DNA of 64,000 bases from Muricea muricata (GCA_963855995.1 OY979727.1:7906446-7970445), one strand, 5' to 3'; positions 45,734-57,829 are shown, numbered from the stretch's first letter. The notes: generated from the letters alone by a model not told the origin. Translations and numbers: made by a program.

Positions 45734-45934
45734 CGCAAAAGAAAACGAGTACCACCAATGGAATCAGCATATAAAGACCTATTAGAATATCTTTTTAGAT
45801 TTTTTATTCAGTGCAATGAAGCCGATTTATGGCCGTTTAGATACATGAAATTTGATATATTGTAGTAATATAATACAAAACATAATCCGAAGATTAGCAT
45901 CTTGAAACCCAAAATATGAGTTAAGCAAGAAAAT

Positions 45935-45985
45935 TGAGTGAGTAATATTTCGATTTTATTACAAAATTATCATCAGACTAACTGC
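45935..45985 (-). ncRNA. Degenerate hammerhead-like motif in PLE 3' end
   Basis: On the minus strand CTGATGA (45976-45970) and CGAAA are separated by ATTTT/AAAAT, which could form stem II. Stem I is only AGT/ACT and stem III ATAT-like. The core is present but the helices are weak. Confidence 0.3.
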
Positions 45986-48613
45986 AGTTACAATATATAC
46001 AAGGTCTTATATACAAGTTGGCATGCCATGATGACATCATAGAAACGGAAGCATCAATCAAAACCACGACATGTGCAGTGAGAAGTATGATAAAATGTGG
46101 TGTGTGGATTAAGAGAAAAGATTTAGTTCTTTGCTAGCTTTGAGACCAGTGTTTAAACTGGGTGAATGATACTTGATATATATAGCTTCAAGAAACAAGA
46201 GAAAATTAGGTGTGCGAGAATTAGTGGTGTGCAGAATACGAGAGTTGTCAATTATTAAATTTGCAATAAAAGCGGAAATGTTATTGTATTCGTCAGTTGG
46301 GTTGTAAAGTTTGTCAAAAGCAAAGTGCAGGTTAACAATGTATTGCACATGTTGGCAGTTGTGGAAGTGTTGCCCTATAGCACTTTTAGTCGGATTGATA
46401 TGCTCGAAAAGCCGCGACTGTAAACACCTTTCAGTTTTCCCAATATACGTTGCTGAGCAACCAGGACATTTCACTTCATAAACTACATTAGATTTAGAAA
46501 GATTGGGAATTTTGTCTTTGTTGGAAAGGAAATAAGAACATTTTTTGGTGTCGTAAATGACAATGAAATCAACCGGAACAGTTAGACATCTTTGTATTTT
46601 CTTGAGACAATTTTTCACAAGCGTTTCACCTCGTTTACCAAGGTATGGAACGCGTACCCAAACCTTAGCTCTAGTGTCGTTTTCGTCGAAAAAGTCAGTG
46701 CGTGATTGATTGGTAGAAAATTTGTGCTTAAGTTTAGAAATCACTAAATTCCTGACCGCACGAGGATAGCCGTTCCAAGACATAAACATTTTTAGTTTGC
46801 GAATTTGGTTTTCAAATAGTTGACTGGTGCTACATAACTTTGACGCACGGTGAAATAAAGATTTAACCCACGCAATCTTACGAAAAAATGGTTCGAAACT
46901 AGAAAAATGCGTGTATTGGCCCGTATGTGTACTTTTGTAGTAAACATCAGTGTTATCTGACGAAATCAAAATGTCCAAAAAATGAATTACATTATCCGGA
47001 AAGGTATCAATTGTAAATTGGATATTTTTGTCAAAAGTATTAAATTTATTGAGTATCTCAGGAATATCCGACGGTTTTATAAGCACAAGAGTATCATCAA
47101 CATATCTACGGTAAAACTTAATGACACCAGATTTAATCAGGTCAGAAACGATCAGTTTTTCAAATCCCGAAAGTATGATATTAGCAAGTACCGGCCCTAG
47201 TGCAGACCCCATAGAAACGCCATCGGTTTGCTCGAAAAGTTGGTTATTAAATGAGAACGCGGTTTTAGTACTAGAATCAAGAATGAGTTTTTTTCAAAGT
47301 CCGTTTCGAAAGAGTTGTAGCAACTAGTTTTTCTTTAAAAACGCGGTCAAGAATGATTTTGATAGTTTTGGTTAGTGGAACATTAGTGAATAGTGAAACG
47401 ACGTCAAATGAAACAAGGCGATAACCCTCTAAGAAAAGCTCTTTAGGTATAGATCTTATTTCTGAAACCGCTTGAAATGAGTCTCGAAGAGTGTACTCGT
47501 TTTGGGCCAAAGGATTTAATAGCTTAGCAAGAAATTTACCTACGTTATAATGTGGTGTTCCAGTTGTGTCAATAATAGGTCTAAACGGTGGCAAGTCGTT
47601 GTAATGTTTGTGGACTTTGGGAAGGCCATGTGCTCTACCGAAATGTGCTGCTTTAGGTCTAAAGAAGTCGTAGTCAGATTGAGAAATTTCACCACGTTGT
47701 CGAAGAGTGCATAAGAAGGATTGTAGAGAATTTAGTCGGGTAAGCGTTGGGTCAGTATCAAGTAATTTGAAGCGTAAAGCGTCAGAGAAGAGGGATGCGA
47801 CAGAGGAAATTATAATCACTGCGTTTCATGACAACAATGCCATTACCTTTGTCGGGTTTTAAAATAGATAGTTCTTTAGAAAGTTCATTAAGTGTTTTGA
47901 TTTTCTTACTGTCCGTGTTGAACTCACATAAATCCAGGTCGATGCAACTGTAGGTGAAGGAGCGTAACGAATTCTTGATTTTATCTTGTATATGGCGTCC
48001 GTCCTTGAACTTATTCAGGCGAGATATTTGATCCCAAACGTCTTCCGATACAGCCATTATCTCAAATTGGTTGGGCCTTGTTGCTATTCCGTGTCTTAAT
48101 CCAAGTTTAAGAACGTTAATTTCGTCAGGTGAAAGAGTGCGGCCAGACAAGTTTATGATGGTGTCATTTGGGTTCTCTTCAATCGCATCAGCCGTTTGCT
48201 TGAGTTCAATTAGAGTATTTAGTTTTCTCTCGTGTCGCGCAGTGACCTTGCTTTTTTCGTTGCCGAGTAAACGATTAATCGAGAAACAGATGAGTCGAAA
48301 TTTCATCCATGTAGTCTGTCCAGAAAGTTCATGCTTAAGATCATCACACTGTCTCTTCAAAGTGCCAACATGATGCGAGTTCTTTTCCTTAATAGCATCA
48401 GTCAAGAGCAAGTTGTAGTAGTGTCGCTGATTCCGTTTCCTCATGCGGTTGAGGTTTTTCCATCGTACGAACTTCGGAAAGAGTTTATTTTCTTTACAGT
48501 CATAAAGAAACTTCAAGTCTAACTGTGCCTTTGCCAATCTTCTTAAAGACCGTTGGTATTTAATTGCAACTTGGTGTAACTGAGGGTCGGTCCTTCGGAG
48601 CTTAGACCAAAAA

Positions 48614-48736
48614 CCAATACCAGCCGACAATTTCAAAAAATATAATACAAAACATAATCCGAAGATTAGCATCAATGATGCTAATCTTCGGATTATGTTT
48701 TGTATTATATTTTTTGAAATTGTCGGCTGGTATTGG
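48614..48736. repeat. 123 bp perfect palindrome at the 5' end of the PLE
   Basis: Arms of 61 bp meet at 48675. One arm contains ATAATACAAAACATAATCCG, which also begins the opposite end of the element (45870-45907). The element therefore carries the same terminal sequence at both ends, plus an inverted copy at its 5' end. Confidence 0.9.
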
Positions 48737-48748
48737 ATATTGTAGTAA

Positions 48749-49543
48749 AATGTTGTAAATTGCATTGTCAATTAACATACATTGTAAACAGTCACCTTTG
48801 ATTGAAAATATCTCGGCTTCTTCTAAGGTTTACTTCTTGGCAATTCTACCAGCAGAATCGCCTTGAAAAGCTCTTTTTAGTGATCTATATTTTGTAACGA
48901 CACGCACAAAATTCGCTGAGAACAAAAACGCATTCCATTGTAGCAAGAAAACCGGAAGTAAAATGTTTTGTGACCCCAAATTATACGAACAATGACCCCT
49001 AGACACTCAAACACACCGGCAATCGATTCTACCGGTCAATTTACCCCATATAGCATGTATTTCACGTGATTCTGTCTATTGCATAACCAAATATAAGCCA
49101 AATTTGGTAGGGCAAAGATCAACAGCGAAATTCCCGACATAAAAATGCTTGTAAATAAGCTTCTATTTGGCGTATTGAAACGAAATTTTCAGTACAAAAG
49201 CGCTTGAATATAAGATTTATTTCCTAACTAATAACCATTGGAAGATGTTTCACAGAATCAGTGTAATTTTCCCATAACTCGAGTAAATGACGGTAAGTTT
49301 CAATCAAATCTTAAATATATTAGTAAGTATAGCGTTTGACAATAATATTAACCCCTCAATCGAAAGCTTTTTATGTGAGGAATACAGTGATACTTGATTC
49401 ATATCTTAGGGGCTTACACAGCGATAGAAAATTATATTTTAAGTGCATTTTATTCACTTCGGTCCGACGAAAAAGATTAAACGATAACCCGGAATTAAAA
49501 TGCTTGTGTTGGTGTGAGGATATCAAAATCTTCGACCAGGGTA
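48749..49543. other. Non-coding stretch between PLE and LINE 5' part
   Basis: No gene is recognised. Near 49518-49578 is a short repeat, GGTATCAAAATCTTCGACC in three partial copies. The sequence is probably another insertion in LINE copy A, because LINE homology is absent. Confidence 0.4.
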
Positions 49544-50190
49544 TCAAAATAGGGTCAGGGTATCAAAATCTTCGACCGACATTAACTGCTTAAGTTGCGT
49601 GTGGTGGTTACGGTTTAATGACTGAATATTTAGATGTGCCACATTTAAATTCTTTTTAGGACCACGTCTCACTTCTAAATTCGACTTAGTGGGCTCTTTT
49701 TCTATGTGGATCAAATTATAGTTAGGGACAGATATAGGATTTTTGAACCGAAAGGTGGATTTGTTTGCATACAGACGAGTTGTTATTCTCACAGGAATGA
49801 TATTTAAATTATTCAAATTAGGAGACATATCTCTGTATAATGGCCCCGAGCCATTAAAACCGCTAATGCCTTTCGAAAGACTTCGATCTTTCTCCGGTTT
49901 TAAACAGCCCTCGCGAATATGTTCTGATTTACCATAAGGTCCAGGATTACAATGAATATCTCCACATTGAAATATCAAAATAGATACTTCAACCTTCTTT
50001 ACTAGCCGCATTGAAACAAAAGTCATACCACGCTTCGTTTCCTTCCATACGTGAAGTGCTGAACACGAGGTTGACTTTGTACAGCAAATCACAGCCGATT
50101 GAGTGATAAAAAAACTTTCCATAGATTCACGATTCAATGCCAGGCATATTGCTAAACACGAATTACGAAACAAGTATACCATACCAAGAG
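49544..50190 (-). pseudogene. LINE copy A, 5' part: ORF2 N terminus and start of endonuclease
   Basis: The minus-strand frame has the CR1-like N-terminal signature LIFQCGDIHCNPGP followed by a basic linker and the start of an EEP endonuclease (NVAHLNIQSLNRNHHTQLKQ). It ends at DFDTLTL, where LINE relatives continue with the ETW motif. The next LINE residues are found only at 45733, so about 3.8 kb of younger DNA separates the parts. Confidence 0.75.
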
Positions 50191-50269
50191 ATCATCGATA
50201 AAGCTTTAAGTTGCTTTATGGCCGGCCATGGGAGTTCTCAACGGCGTTGTCATTCTCAACATGACTTTA

Positions 50270-50793
50270 AACTAAAGATTATCACGTTGCTGGAGCAACG
50301 TCGTAGCTAATTTTGACTTCAGAGCTGTTTAATTATCTACAGGAGTGATCAAAAAGCCCCCCCCCCAAAAAAGAAAAATGGCTTACCTTGTTCATAATGG
50401 CTATGAATGGGTAATAATAAACCTATAAACTACGACTAGCAGACGTTATCAAGCGAAAACAAAGGAAGATTATTCATTTTACTAAAGTCTACATCTCTAT
50501 GCGTTCCGCAATATTCTGCTGTACAACATTAATGTACAAAGTATTATGAAGAAATTTTATTATTAACCAATGTGCCTGAGTTTGTTGCTATGAACAATAT
50601 CATTCTTCATTTGGAATATAATGACTTCTTTTCAAGAGTATTACTTATGACTGTTAATAATTACGCTTTTGTTACTCTTGAGAATGCATTGAATGAAATA
50701 TTTCATTAAAGTTGATATTAGCTACGATGATGTAAATAGGTTCTTTAACTAATGAGTAATGTACTGCATGTGAACATGTGATCTTAATTGCTG
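50270..50793. other. Non-coding stretch
   Basis: No recognisable gene. A C10 run lies at 50357-50366. It sits between a short Gypsy gag fragment (50230-50262) and a TA-target MITE. Confidence 0.4.
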
Positions 50794-50795
50794 TA

Positions 50796-51244
50796 CAGGG
50801 TGTCCCAAAAAAAACGGAACCCGCATAAATTAATTATGCAGTCATTAAAAATATTATTCACAATAATGTAGTTATTATTTACAGTAGTGTAATGGCTTGA
50901 CATTTCTGTATCTCTGGGATTTCATATTTTTGTGCAGCATATGTCAAAGCAAAACAAGTTAAAAGTAATGTCTTACACCTATCCGTATTGCTAGTTTTTC
51001 ACTCAAAAGTGTAGTAAAAAAAAAGCGACATTAACTGAGTAATAGCAACAACAAACGTAATCATGTTTCCTATAAAAGGTTTGACGAACGAGGACAAAAT
51101 CAGCGTGTATGACACAGCTTTTAAAACTTTTATGGCTGTCAATTTGTGAATCATAATGCATACAACATTAATTAATGCGGGTTTCGTTTTATAAGTGCAT
51201 ACATAATTGATTTATGTCGGTTCCGTTTTTTTTGGGACACCCTG
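50796..51244. mobile_element. 449 bp MITE, mariner/Tc1-like, TA target
   Basis: Termini CAGGGTGTCCCAAAAAAAAC and its complement, bordered by TA on both sides (50794-50795, 51245-51246). The inner arms also match (GGAACCCGCATAAATTAAT). It has no coding region. Confidence 0.85.
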
Positions 51245-51249
51245 TATAT

Positions 51250-52330
51250 TATTAAATCTACTCATTCAACTGTTCGTTTAACCGTGTCCAGCATGTATGT
51301 TTACCGCCGCATGTTTTGTCGGGAGAGTTGTTATGACCTTTGCATTGTGTTGTGGTGTACTTATGTGGAGTTTTTTTGTACCGAATCTAGACTAGCCTGC
51401 ACCTATTTCAAAAATTAAAGTCCTTTTGTATCCATCAAAGAAAGAACCGCAGTTAGTCTGGCTTTGAGCGTATAACCTACAAAATTACGATCATGCGTAG
51501 TCGCAATGCTTAGGGATGTACATTTATCATTTAGAGCATCTTGGCTTACATTGCTGAGGCGACCCACATGTATGCTATGCGTATCATTAAAATGTAGAGA
51601 AAACTACAGCTCTTTTTTTGGATGGTACAGGTGGAGAAATATTTATTTAAGTATGTATTTTCCTTACTTTGTATACTATTTCTATTTATATACTATTGTA
51701 TATAAATGCGCCAGTTGCAACGATCTGAATGAGTAACTGTAATAACAATATATTTATTACATTTGTTGGCTGGCCAGCGTTGAATATAGATTTATTTATT
51801 GTTTTGCTATCAAGGCCTTAAAAAGCTTGATCTGCCAAACCTTACAGACGGTCTTTCAGCTCCCGCTCCTCGCCTGCCTTGCGGGCTTATTCCCTCCCCC
51901 AAATTGTCCGGCTGCCACGCAGGCTACTTTAGGTATGAGGAGTTTGGAATTCTAATTGACGTTGCCATTCGCTCTTTGACAAGGGAAAATTTTTTAACGA
52001 CTTAAAAATATCTAACAGAAGCACTGTAAACATTAGCAACACGCGGCTGCATAAGTAACATCAATCAAGCAAAACATCAACGGCCAATTAAAGTGAATAG
52101 TTAAAATTACATTGTTGGGAAATTTATACAAATATGTATTTGCGCACCAGTTGACCAGGCCAACGTAATGTGCAAAGGGTTCTTTTTTTATTCAAGAAGA
52201 ATAAAAGGCTTTCATATATGTCGTGGTAATTAAAAAATGCGTTGCGGTTTTAATGCATGATTAGTCTGAAATAGGGCTAACAGCCCATAATTATATAGCC
52301 ACATCCACACATCGCGCTTTTTCGAAACAT
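51250..52330. other. Non-coding stretch upstream of the glycosyltransferase gene
   Basis: No gene is recognised. The segment 52200-52335 is homologous to 38270-38400 and belongs to the duplicated 5' region of the glycosyltransferase. Confidence 0.4.
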
Positions 52331-52339
52331 CGCAGTTTT

Positions 52340-52542
52340 CAGTGGCGGATCTAGCGTAGGTCAAAATAAATTACTACAGCTCATTCTTGGATATATTTAC
52401 ATTTTAAAATACCTTCAAAGCAATTTCATTGGTTAGATTTTATTCTTTTGAAATTCATAGCCTATGACATTGTCATAAAGTTATTTTGAATTTAAAATTG
52501 GGCTGCTATAATTTATTCTGACCTACGCTGGATCCACCACTG
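52340..52542. mobile_element. 203 bp hAT-type MITE in the 5' region of the glycosyltransferase gene
   Basis: Termini CAGTGGCGGATCTAGCGTAG and the complement, with 8 bp flanks GCAGTTTT (52332-52339) and CCAGTTTT (52543-52550), one mismatch. The paralogous relic at 38.4 kb lacks it, so it arrived after duplication. Confidence 0.85.
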
Positions 52543-52639
52543 CCAGTTTTAGTATTTGTTTACTTGTTTATCGGTTAGAGATTAATTTTTACAACACAGA
52601 ATTGATATTGTGGCTTTGAAACGGGGAAGGTATCGAGAA

Positions 52640-53767
52640 ATGATGTCAAAATATTACAGGCCATTCATAGCAGTAATAGCACTTTCAACATTTGGTTTCG
52701 CTCTTTCATGTTACCTGATCGGAATCAACCAATTTTACGGTCGAAAAATTTATAGTACAAACAGTTCAGCAAGTCCTTCACTTGAAGGCAAGGGAATATC
52801 AACTAATGATGCGAAATGTGCCCATCTACGTGAAATTGCTATGGACATGCTTTCAAATGGCGAACGAGTCGCTTTACCGTACGAAACAAACAATACAAGA
52901 TGGACGTTTCACAGAAGGGGGGATCTTGATTACCTCGTGAAAGCAACGCTACGATGGAGGTGGGGAAAGTTTAACTCAAGTTCATTGTATTTTCTGGATT
53001 ATGCTGACATAAAATCTAAAGATATAAAACCTAAAAAATACTTCATTACTTTCGCACATAGATGTTGTAACAAATCGAAAGTTAGGGCGCTTAAGTCAGC
53101 TCTAGATCCCGGTGGCTTTGACTTTGCAACAGCTCATGACATGAACTACCTTAGTGAAAAGTTCAGACACACACATTCTGCCATTTTAACGCAAAGTAGA
53201 GGCGGCGGTTATTGGTTATGGAAACCTTATATAATACTCAAGACATTAATTAAACGTATGTCAGATAATGACCTGTTGATGTACCAAGATGCAGATAGTT
53301 ACCTAATGAATGATGCAGGACCATTGCTAAAGCTCTGTCAAGATTTGCAAGCAGGAGTCCTTGTATTCCAATCACCTCACAAAGAAAAATATTATTCTAA
53401 ACGAGACGCATTTATACTTATGGGCATGGACGATAAAAGGGTCTTTGATTCGTACCAACGCATAGCTACGTTTGTGGTATTGCGAAAGAACTGTCAGTCA
53501 CTGCAGTTTATAATGGAGTGGTTGGCCTATGCTATGGATCCTCGTATCCTGACTGACATACCCAATCAAATGGGAAAACCAAATCATTCTAGTTTCAAAG
53601 AAAACCGACATGATCAGACAGTGATTTCGTTGCTCTCTAAGAAATGGCAATTAGACGACTTCAGAAATCCACGCACTTGGCATCGACGTGGAAACCTAAC
53701 CGAAAATTCAACCCCTTTTCGTGGGCCGTATAGGAAGCTTCTTGTCACTGCAAAAAGTGAGGCTTGA
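52640..53767 (+). CDS. Type II membrane glycosyltransferase-like protein
   Basis: The ATG at 52640 gives 375 residues; the open frame extends upstream without an ATG. A good acceptor (TTTTTACAACACAG, ending 52599) suggests a 5' UTR intron. Residues 1-8 are cytosolic, 9-28 form a signal anchor (FIAVIALSTFGFALSCYLIG), then a stem with NSS and NNT sequons. The catalytic region has FITFAHRCCNKSKVRALKSA (136-155), RGGGYWLWKPYIILKTL (187-203), MYQDAD (214-219) as a DXD-type metal/nucleotide-sugar site, and HDQTVIS (324-330). It probably works in the Golgi lumen; donor and acceptor are unknown. The coding region has no introns. Two relics, at 38.3 and 56.5 kb, show a small local gene family. No disrupting mutation is visible. 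Confidence 0.8.
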   Translation: MMSKYYRPFIAVIALSTFGFALSCYLIGINQFYGRKIYSTNSSASPSLEGKGISTNDAKCAHLREIAMDMLSNGERVALPYETNNTRWTFHRRGDLDYLVKATLRWRWGKFNSSSLYFLDYADIKSKDIKPKKYFITFAHRCCNKSKVRALKSALDPGGFDFATAHDMNYLSEKFRHTHSAILTQSRGGGYWLWKPYIILKTLIKRMSDNDLLMYQDADSYLMNDAGPLLKLCQDLQAGVLVFQSPHKEKYYSKRDAFILMGMDDKRVFDSYQRIATFVVLRKNCQSLQFIMEWLAYAMDPRILTDIPNQMGKPNHSSFKENRHDQTVISLLSKKWQLDDFRNPRTWHRRGNLTENSTPFRGPYRKLLVTAKSEA

Positions 53768-53769
53768 AT

Positions 53770-54480
53770 TTCCAAATATGTAACTACAAAAGTTAACAAA
53801 CTTTTATTCCAGAAAAGACATTTGACTCGAATGTATACAACTGTAGTACCTATTCTTGACTTGCAACTAATTCCTGGAGAATAGACATGAAATTCTGTTG
53901 ATACCACCAACGTAGCTACCAAGTCCAAGATATGCAGATAAAAATATTTTTTAAGTAATTAAGTTCAATGATAAGTAATAGCTATAATACTGGCGACTGA
54001 TCTGTATGTAATATTTACAATATAAACACGTATCAGTTGTATGAGTACTACCGATGTTCCAAACCGAACTCATAATCAATTATCAATACATATACATGCA
54101 TGGATTAAGGGTATCTTAGCGCTATTATATTGATAGTGTTGCTAACGTAGTAGTCAAGTAGTCACGGCTTGTAACCATTTTGTTGAAGATTTTTGTTGAA
54201 GAACTTAAGTTTATAGTCCTAAACGAATATTCACATATCTGTTGGCTTACACTTAAAAAATTTGGTGTACAGCTTTGATTTTGGACTGTGTAATAAAAGC
54301 AATGAGTTGAAACGAAGCTATTTAAATGCAACTTGCGAAAAGAAGACAGCCCTAGCAGCTACTAAAGCTGATTTTTCTCATGTAAACACAGCCTTCTCAG
54401 TAGGGCACATAGAAACAGCCTCTTAGATGGACGCCAGGCACATTAGTATTCTGATATTTTTAATTAAACACATAGTGTTG
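53770..54480. other. 3' flank of the glycosyltransferase gene
   Basis: AT-rich and non-coding. No canonical polyadenylation signal stands out close to the stop at 53765-53767. Confidence 0.35.
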
Positions 54481-54504
54481 TGCGTCGGCCCCTGTATAGC
54501 CTAC

Positions 54505-54680
54505 ACAAAGTGGAAAAGACGGAGTCTATTTGAAAATCACCGCCAAGTCTAATGAAACACTTTAAAGACAGACTCCGCGTTTTCCACTTTATGCCCCCCA
54601 TAAAGTGACAAAGACGGGGTCTGTTTAAAAATCACTGCTAACTTTATGCCCCCATAAAGCGAAGAAGGCGGAGTCTAACT
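54505..54680. repeat. Degenerate repeat with AAAGTGGAAAAGACGGAGTC and CATAAAG units
   Basis: Three diverged copies of a block with AAAGYG, GACGGRGTCT and AAAATCAC, with one inverted piece (GACTCCGCGTTTTCCACTTT). Confidence 0.5.
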
Positions 54681-55548
54681 AATCAATATCACAAGATCAA
54701 TATCAATTCCAGGCATGAATGCTGATTCTCAAATACTTTTGTCTGATTCTCGACATGGATTTCGATTCTCGATGATCAGAACGGCGCATATACATATACA
54801 TATTGTTTCATTTTTTGTCCACAAGGCAGTCACGTCTGTCAAGGCTTGACCTTGGACTTGTAGCTTTTGAAGTTTCCAGTTTACAATTGAAACGGCTTCT
54901 TCAAAATAATTTTAAATATATTCTTTTGAAATGTGCAACAATGTTTGAAAACGCTCCATTGAAAATTTTTGAATTAGACCCCGTCTACACGGTACCCATC
55001 ATCCGCATGATCACGCATCGACTTGAGGCAGTTTGCGGTCATATTTATTCTTACCACTTTCTCTATGATTTGTTGTTATTAAATTCTGCAAAATTATCAT
55101 AAATTTAAAAACGACACTCGTCTTTAAACTATCCAATTCGATATCATGACCATGAGGTCTTATTATAAAATTAAGAGAGGAGGTTATTTTCTTGGCTGTT
55201 TTTCTTGGCATCTTTTTCAGTCGTTTTTGTTTGATACCCGCAATTTATCTTTTCGTTATAGCCAATTGCACGCGGATCATGACAGCTTAAACCTGCAGCA
55301 CGTGAGTCGTGAGAGCTATCGAGTTAGCGAGAGTTAGTCGCGCCTCTCATTAGCGCAGGAATAGCCCACCAGATTTAATTAAGTTTTTCCCACGCCAGTA
55401 CAGGTATCGATTTCTTCAGGGAGGAATTAAATTTTATTCGACAAGAAATCACCATTAGCACTTTTTATTCTCGCCAAATTTGAGAGCAGAGGTGGTAACG
55501 TAACGTTACCGCATCATATGAAATTTTATGCCCCAATTCTAAAACGCC

Positions 55549-55957
55549 AATGGACCTTTCCCCTTTTACATGCAATTTTGAGAAAATTCAAAATAGGCAA
55601 AAATGTCACCACAGCTTGAAAGAGCATCCTAAGTTTAGTAAGATTGCCGAGTTTGGTTGTGAAATGTTGTAAAATGTAGAAAATATAGCCTTGCGAAGTT
55701 GGAAAATTTTGTATATATTTGTATTACGGGCGGAAAAGTGATAACCAGTTGATACTTTTGATTATCATTTTCCTACGCGTAATACAAATGTATACAAAAT
55801 TTGCCAAATTTGCAAGGCTATATTTTCTACAGTTTACAACATTTCACAACCAAACTTCGCAACTTTAGTAAACTTGGGATGCTCTTTCAAGCTATGGTGA
55901 TATTTTTGCCTATTTCGATTTTTTCAAAATTTTGTCTTAAAGGGGGAAAGGTCCATT
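55549..55957. mobile_element. 409 bp foldback element
   Basis: Inverted arms 55549-55745 and 55770-55957 with termini AATGGACCTTTCCCC. Long matching blocks include GCCTTGCGAAGTTGG against the complement of the right arm and CATTTTACAACATTTCACAA. It has no coding region. Confidence 0.75.
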
Positions 55958-56513
55958 AATTCCCTATGAGCGTCTTTGAACATGTAAAGTCATTTTCGCA
56001 AGGTAAAACGGTATGAAACAGATGTTAACATCATTTTAGGGCTACTATTTACCATTCACGAATAAAATTCACAAAAGGTTATATAATAAGTGGACAATTA
56101 CTTTGGCCTGAATTTCGACATATGTATGAAATCCACTCGTAATTGATCAATAACCAGAAGAATAATGATTAACATTATTTCTTTATTTTTATGATACACA
56201 CAAATGTTTAATTTTGCAGAAACAACAAAGAAATGAAAAACAAAGAAATTTGAAAGTATGCAAGAAATAAACTCGGGATAAACCCTGAAATAACTGTCCC
56301 TACTATTAGTTTATTATTATTAAAAGATGGAGAATAATAAATCAAGACATTTGTACTCACATTTGCAATGGGCAGTACACACAGCAGGGCCACTCAGCAG
56401 GCCATATTTTTATACTAATTGTTTATACTGTTCATACTAAAATGCTTGAAGATTAATTTTCACAACAAAGAATTGATAATATTGTGGCTTTGAAACGGGG
56501 AAGATATCGAGAA

Positions 56514-56741
56514 ATGATTTCAAAATATTACAGGCCATTCATAGCAGTATCAGCACTTTCAACATTTGGTTTCGCTCTTTCGTGTTACCTGATCGGAATC
56601 AACCAGTTTTACGGTCGAAAAATTTATAGTACCAACAGTTCAGCAAGCCATTCACTTGGAGGCAAGGAAATATCAACTAATGATGCGAAATGTACCCATC
56701 TACGTGAATTGCTAAAGACATGCTTTCAAATGGCGAACGAG
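56514..56741 (+). pseudogene. Truncated paralogue of the type II glycosyltransferase
   Basis: From the ATG at 56514 the product matches the N terminus of the 52640 gene (anchor, stem) with a few changes. After KCTHLRE a one-base deletion shifts the frame. Nucleotide identity persists to CGAACGAGTCG at ~56741 and then stops abruptly. The catalytic region is missing. The 5' region from ~56400 is also homologous, including an acceptor-like CACAACAAAG. Confidence 0.85.
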
Positions 56742-56769
56742 TCGACGTCGGAAACTACTCCAAGTTGAT

Positions 56770-57790
56770 TCATAGTTTTCAAAATATAACTTTATGAAAA
56801 GGAGAGCGTCGGAAGGAATCTACATACAGTATAACACGTTTATATACGCGCGCAAATGTCATCTTCGTGGCTTGCTATGATGAATTCATGTTTAATACGC
56901 AGCGGTCAAGATGGTTGATGTTCCATATTAATAAATTTCAAGGCTGCCTAATGTAAGTCCATTTGATATTATCGCCACTTTTATTTGCATGTGACAGTGT
57001 AAAATCATTAATAAATTCGTTCATGAAAACACACTAGAAATCATGAGCGTGATGAGTTGCGTCCATGTTGTATTAAATACATGTATACAACTCTAAGTCT
57101 TCACTTCAGCTCGAGTGTGTATATCCGATGCGGTCACTCATTTTGTGAATAGTGCTTATAAGTATATGACTATTGATAGCCCCAATAAATATGGCATTTC
57201 ATGATTTTCCAACTATGCTGTTTACAAACTGTTATCTTCACCAGTTTGAGAACATTAACGCAATGTTTAAAGATACTGTTTATTGATGCACTTCAACTTA
57301 AACAAGGCTCAAATATGTGGCGAAGCCAGCGTAACAGTCTGGAATTTTTGTGATACCACAAAATATAACTTAAGAGCTTCATCTTACTCTGCGTAAAGCG
57401 AATATCTATATTTCAAGTAAGGTCAAGCATTTCTCATACCAGCGCTAATGGAAAACTCCAAAAATTTAGTTAACAGACACCTTAAAATTGTTACAGTTTA
57501 CGTTTACGCCAAGCCACTAACCACAGGCACTTCCTTTGAAATAAAATAAAAATATTCAAGCCTGAAGTGTTTGAACCATGCCAATTGTCAAAACAATGCT
57601 GTCTTAAGACACTTCCTAGTATCCTAAAAACTTTATTACCGGAGGTAAACAGCATTTATAGCTACTCTATATACTGACGAGTATAAAACATTTTCTAGCT
57701 AATCTTCATAATATCAACACACAACACAACATAGGAGGAGGGCATCTCTTGTTGCCATTCGTCGGACATTACACAGATTACACAAGTATT
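56770..57790. other. Non-coding stretch
   Basis: No gene or clear repeat recognised. It follows the truncated paralogue. Confidence 0.35.
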
Positions 57791-57794
57791 ATTA

Positions 57795-57820
57795 CTCCGC
57801 CTGCCGTAGGCGAGGCGGAG
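57795..57820. repeat. GC-rich hairpin
   Basis: CTCCGCCTGCC GTA GGCGAGGCGGAG folds into a near-perfect stem in otherwise AT-rich DNA. It may mark the end of a mobile element. Confidence 0.5.
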
Positions 57821-57829
57821 TTTTAAATT

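Larger units (their letters stand above)
45869..48736 (-). mobile_element. Penelope-like element with RT and GIY-YIG endonuclease, 12 bp target duplication
   Basis: Three minus-strand frames make up one protein with two frameshifts: 48700-47782 (N-terminal helical region ending in LKPDKGNGIVVMKRSDY), 47819-47277 (PKVHKHYNDLPPFRPIID, VSFDVVSLFTNVP) and 47212-46109 (MGSALGPVLANI, YRRYVDDTLVLI with the Asp pair, HFLDILI, then GIY-YIG: NVVYEVKCPGCSATYIGKTE). ATATTGTAGTAA flanks both sides (45857-45868, 48737-48748). RT copies the element at the nick made by the endonuclease. Frameshifts near 47260-47290 (T run) and 47815 make this copy inactive. It is the most complete PLE here. Confidence 0.9.

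Noticed and set aside
54803..55102. 99-codon plus-strand frame
   Set aside because: No recognisable motif; it contains a GACCCCGTCTACACGG segment like a MITE end, so it is probably repeat-derived.
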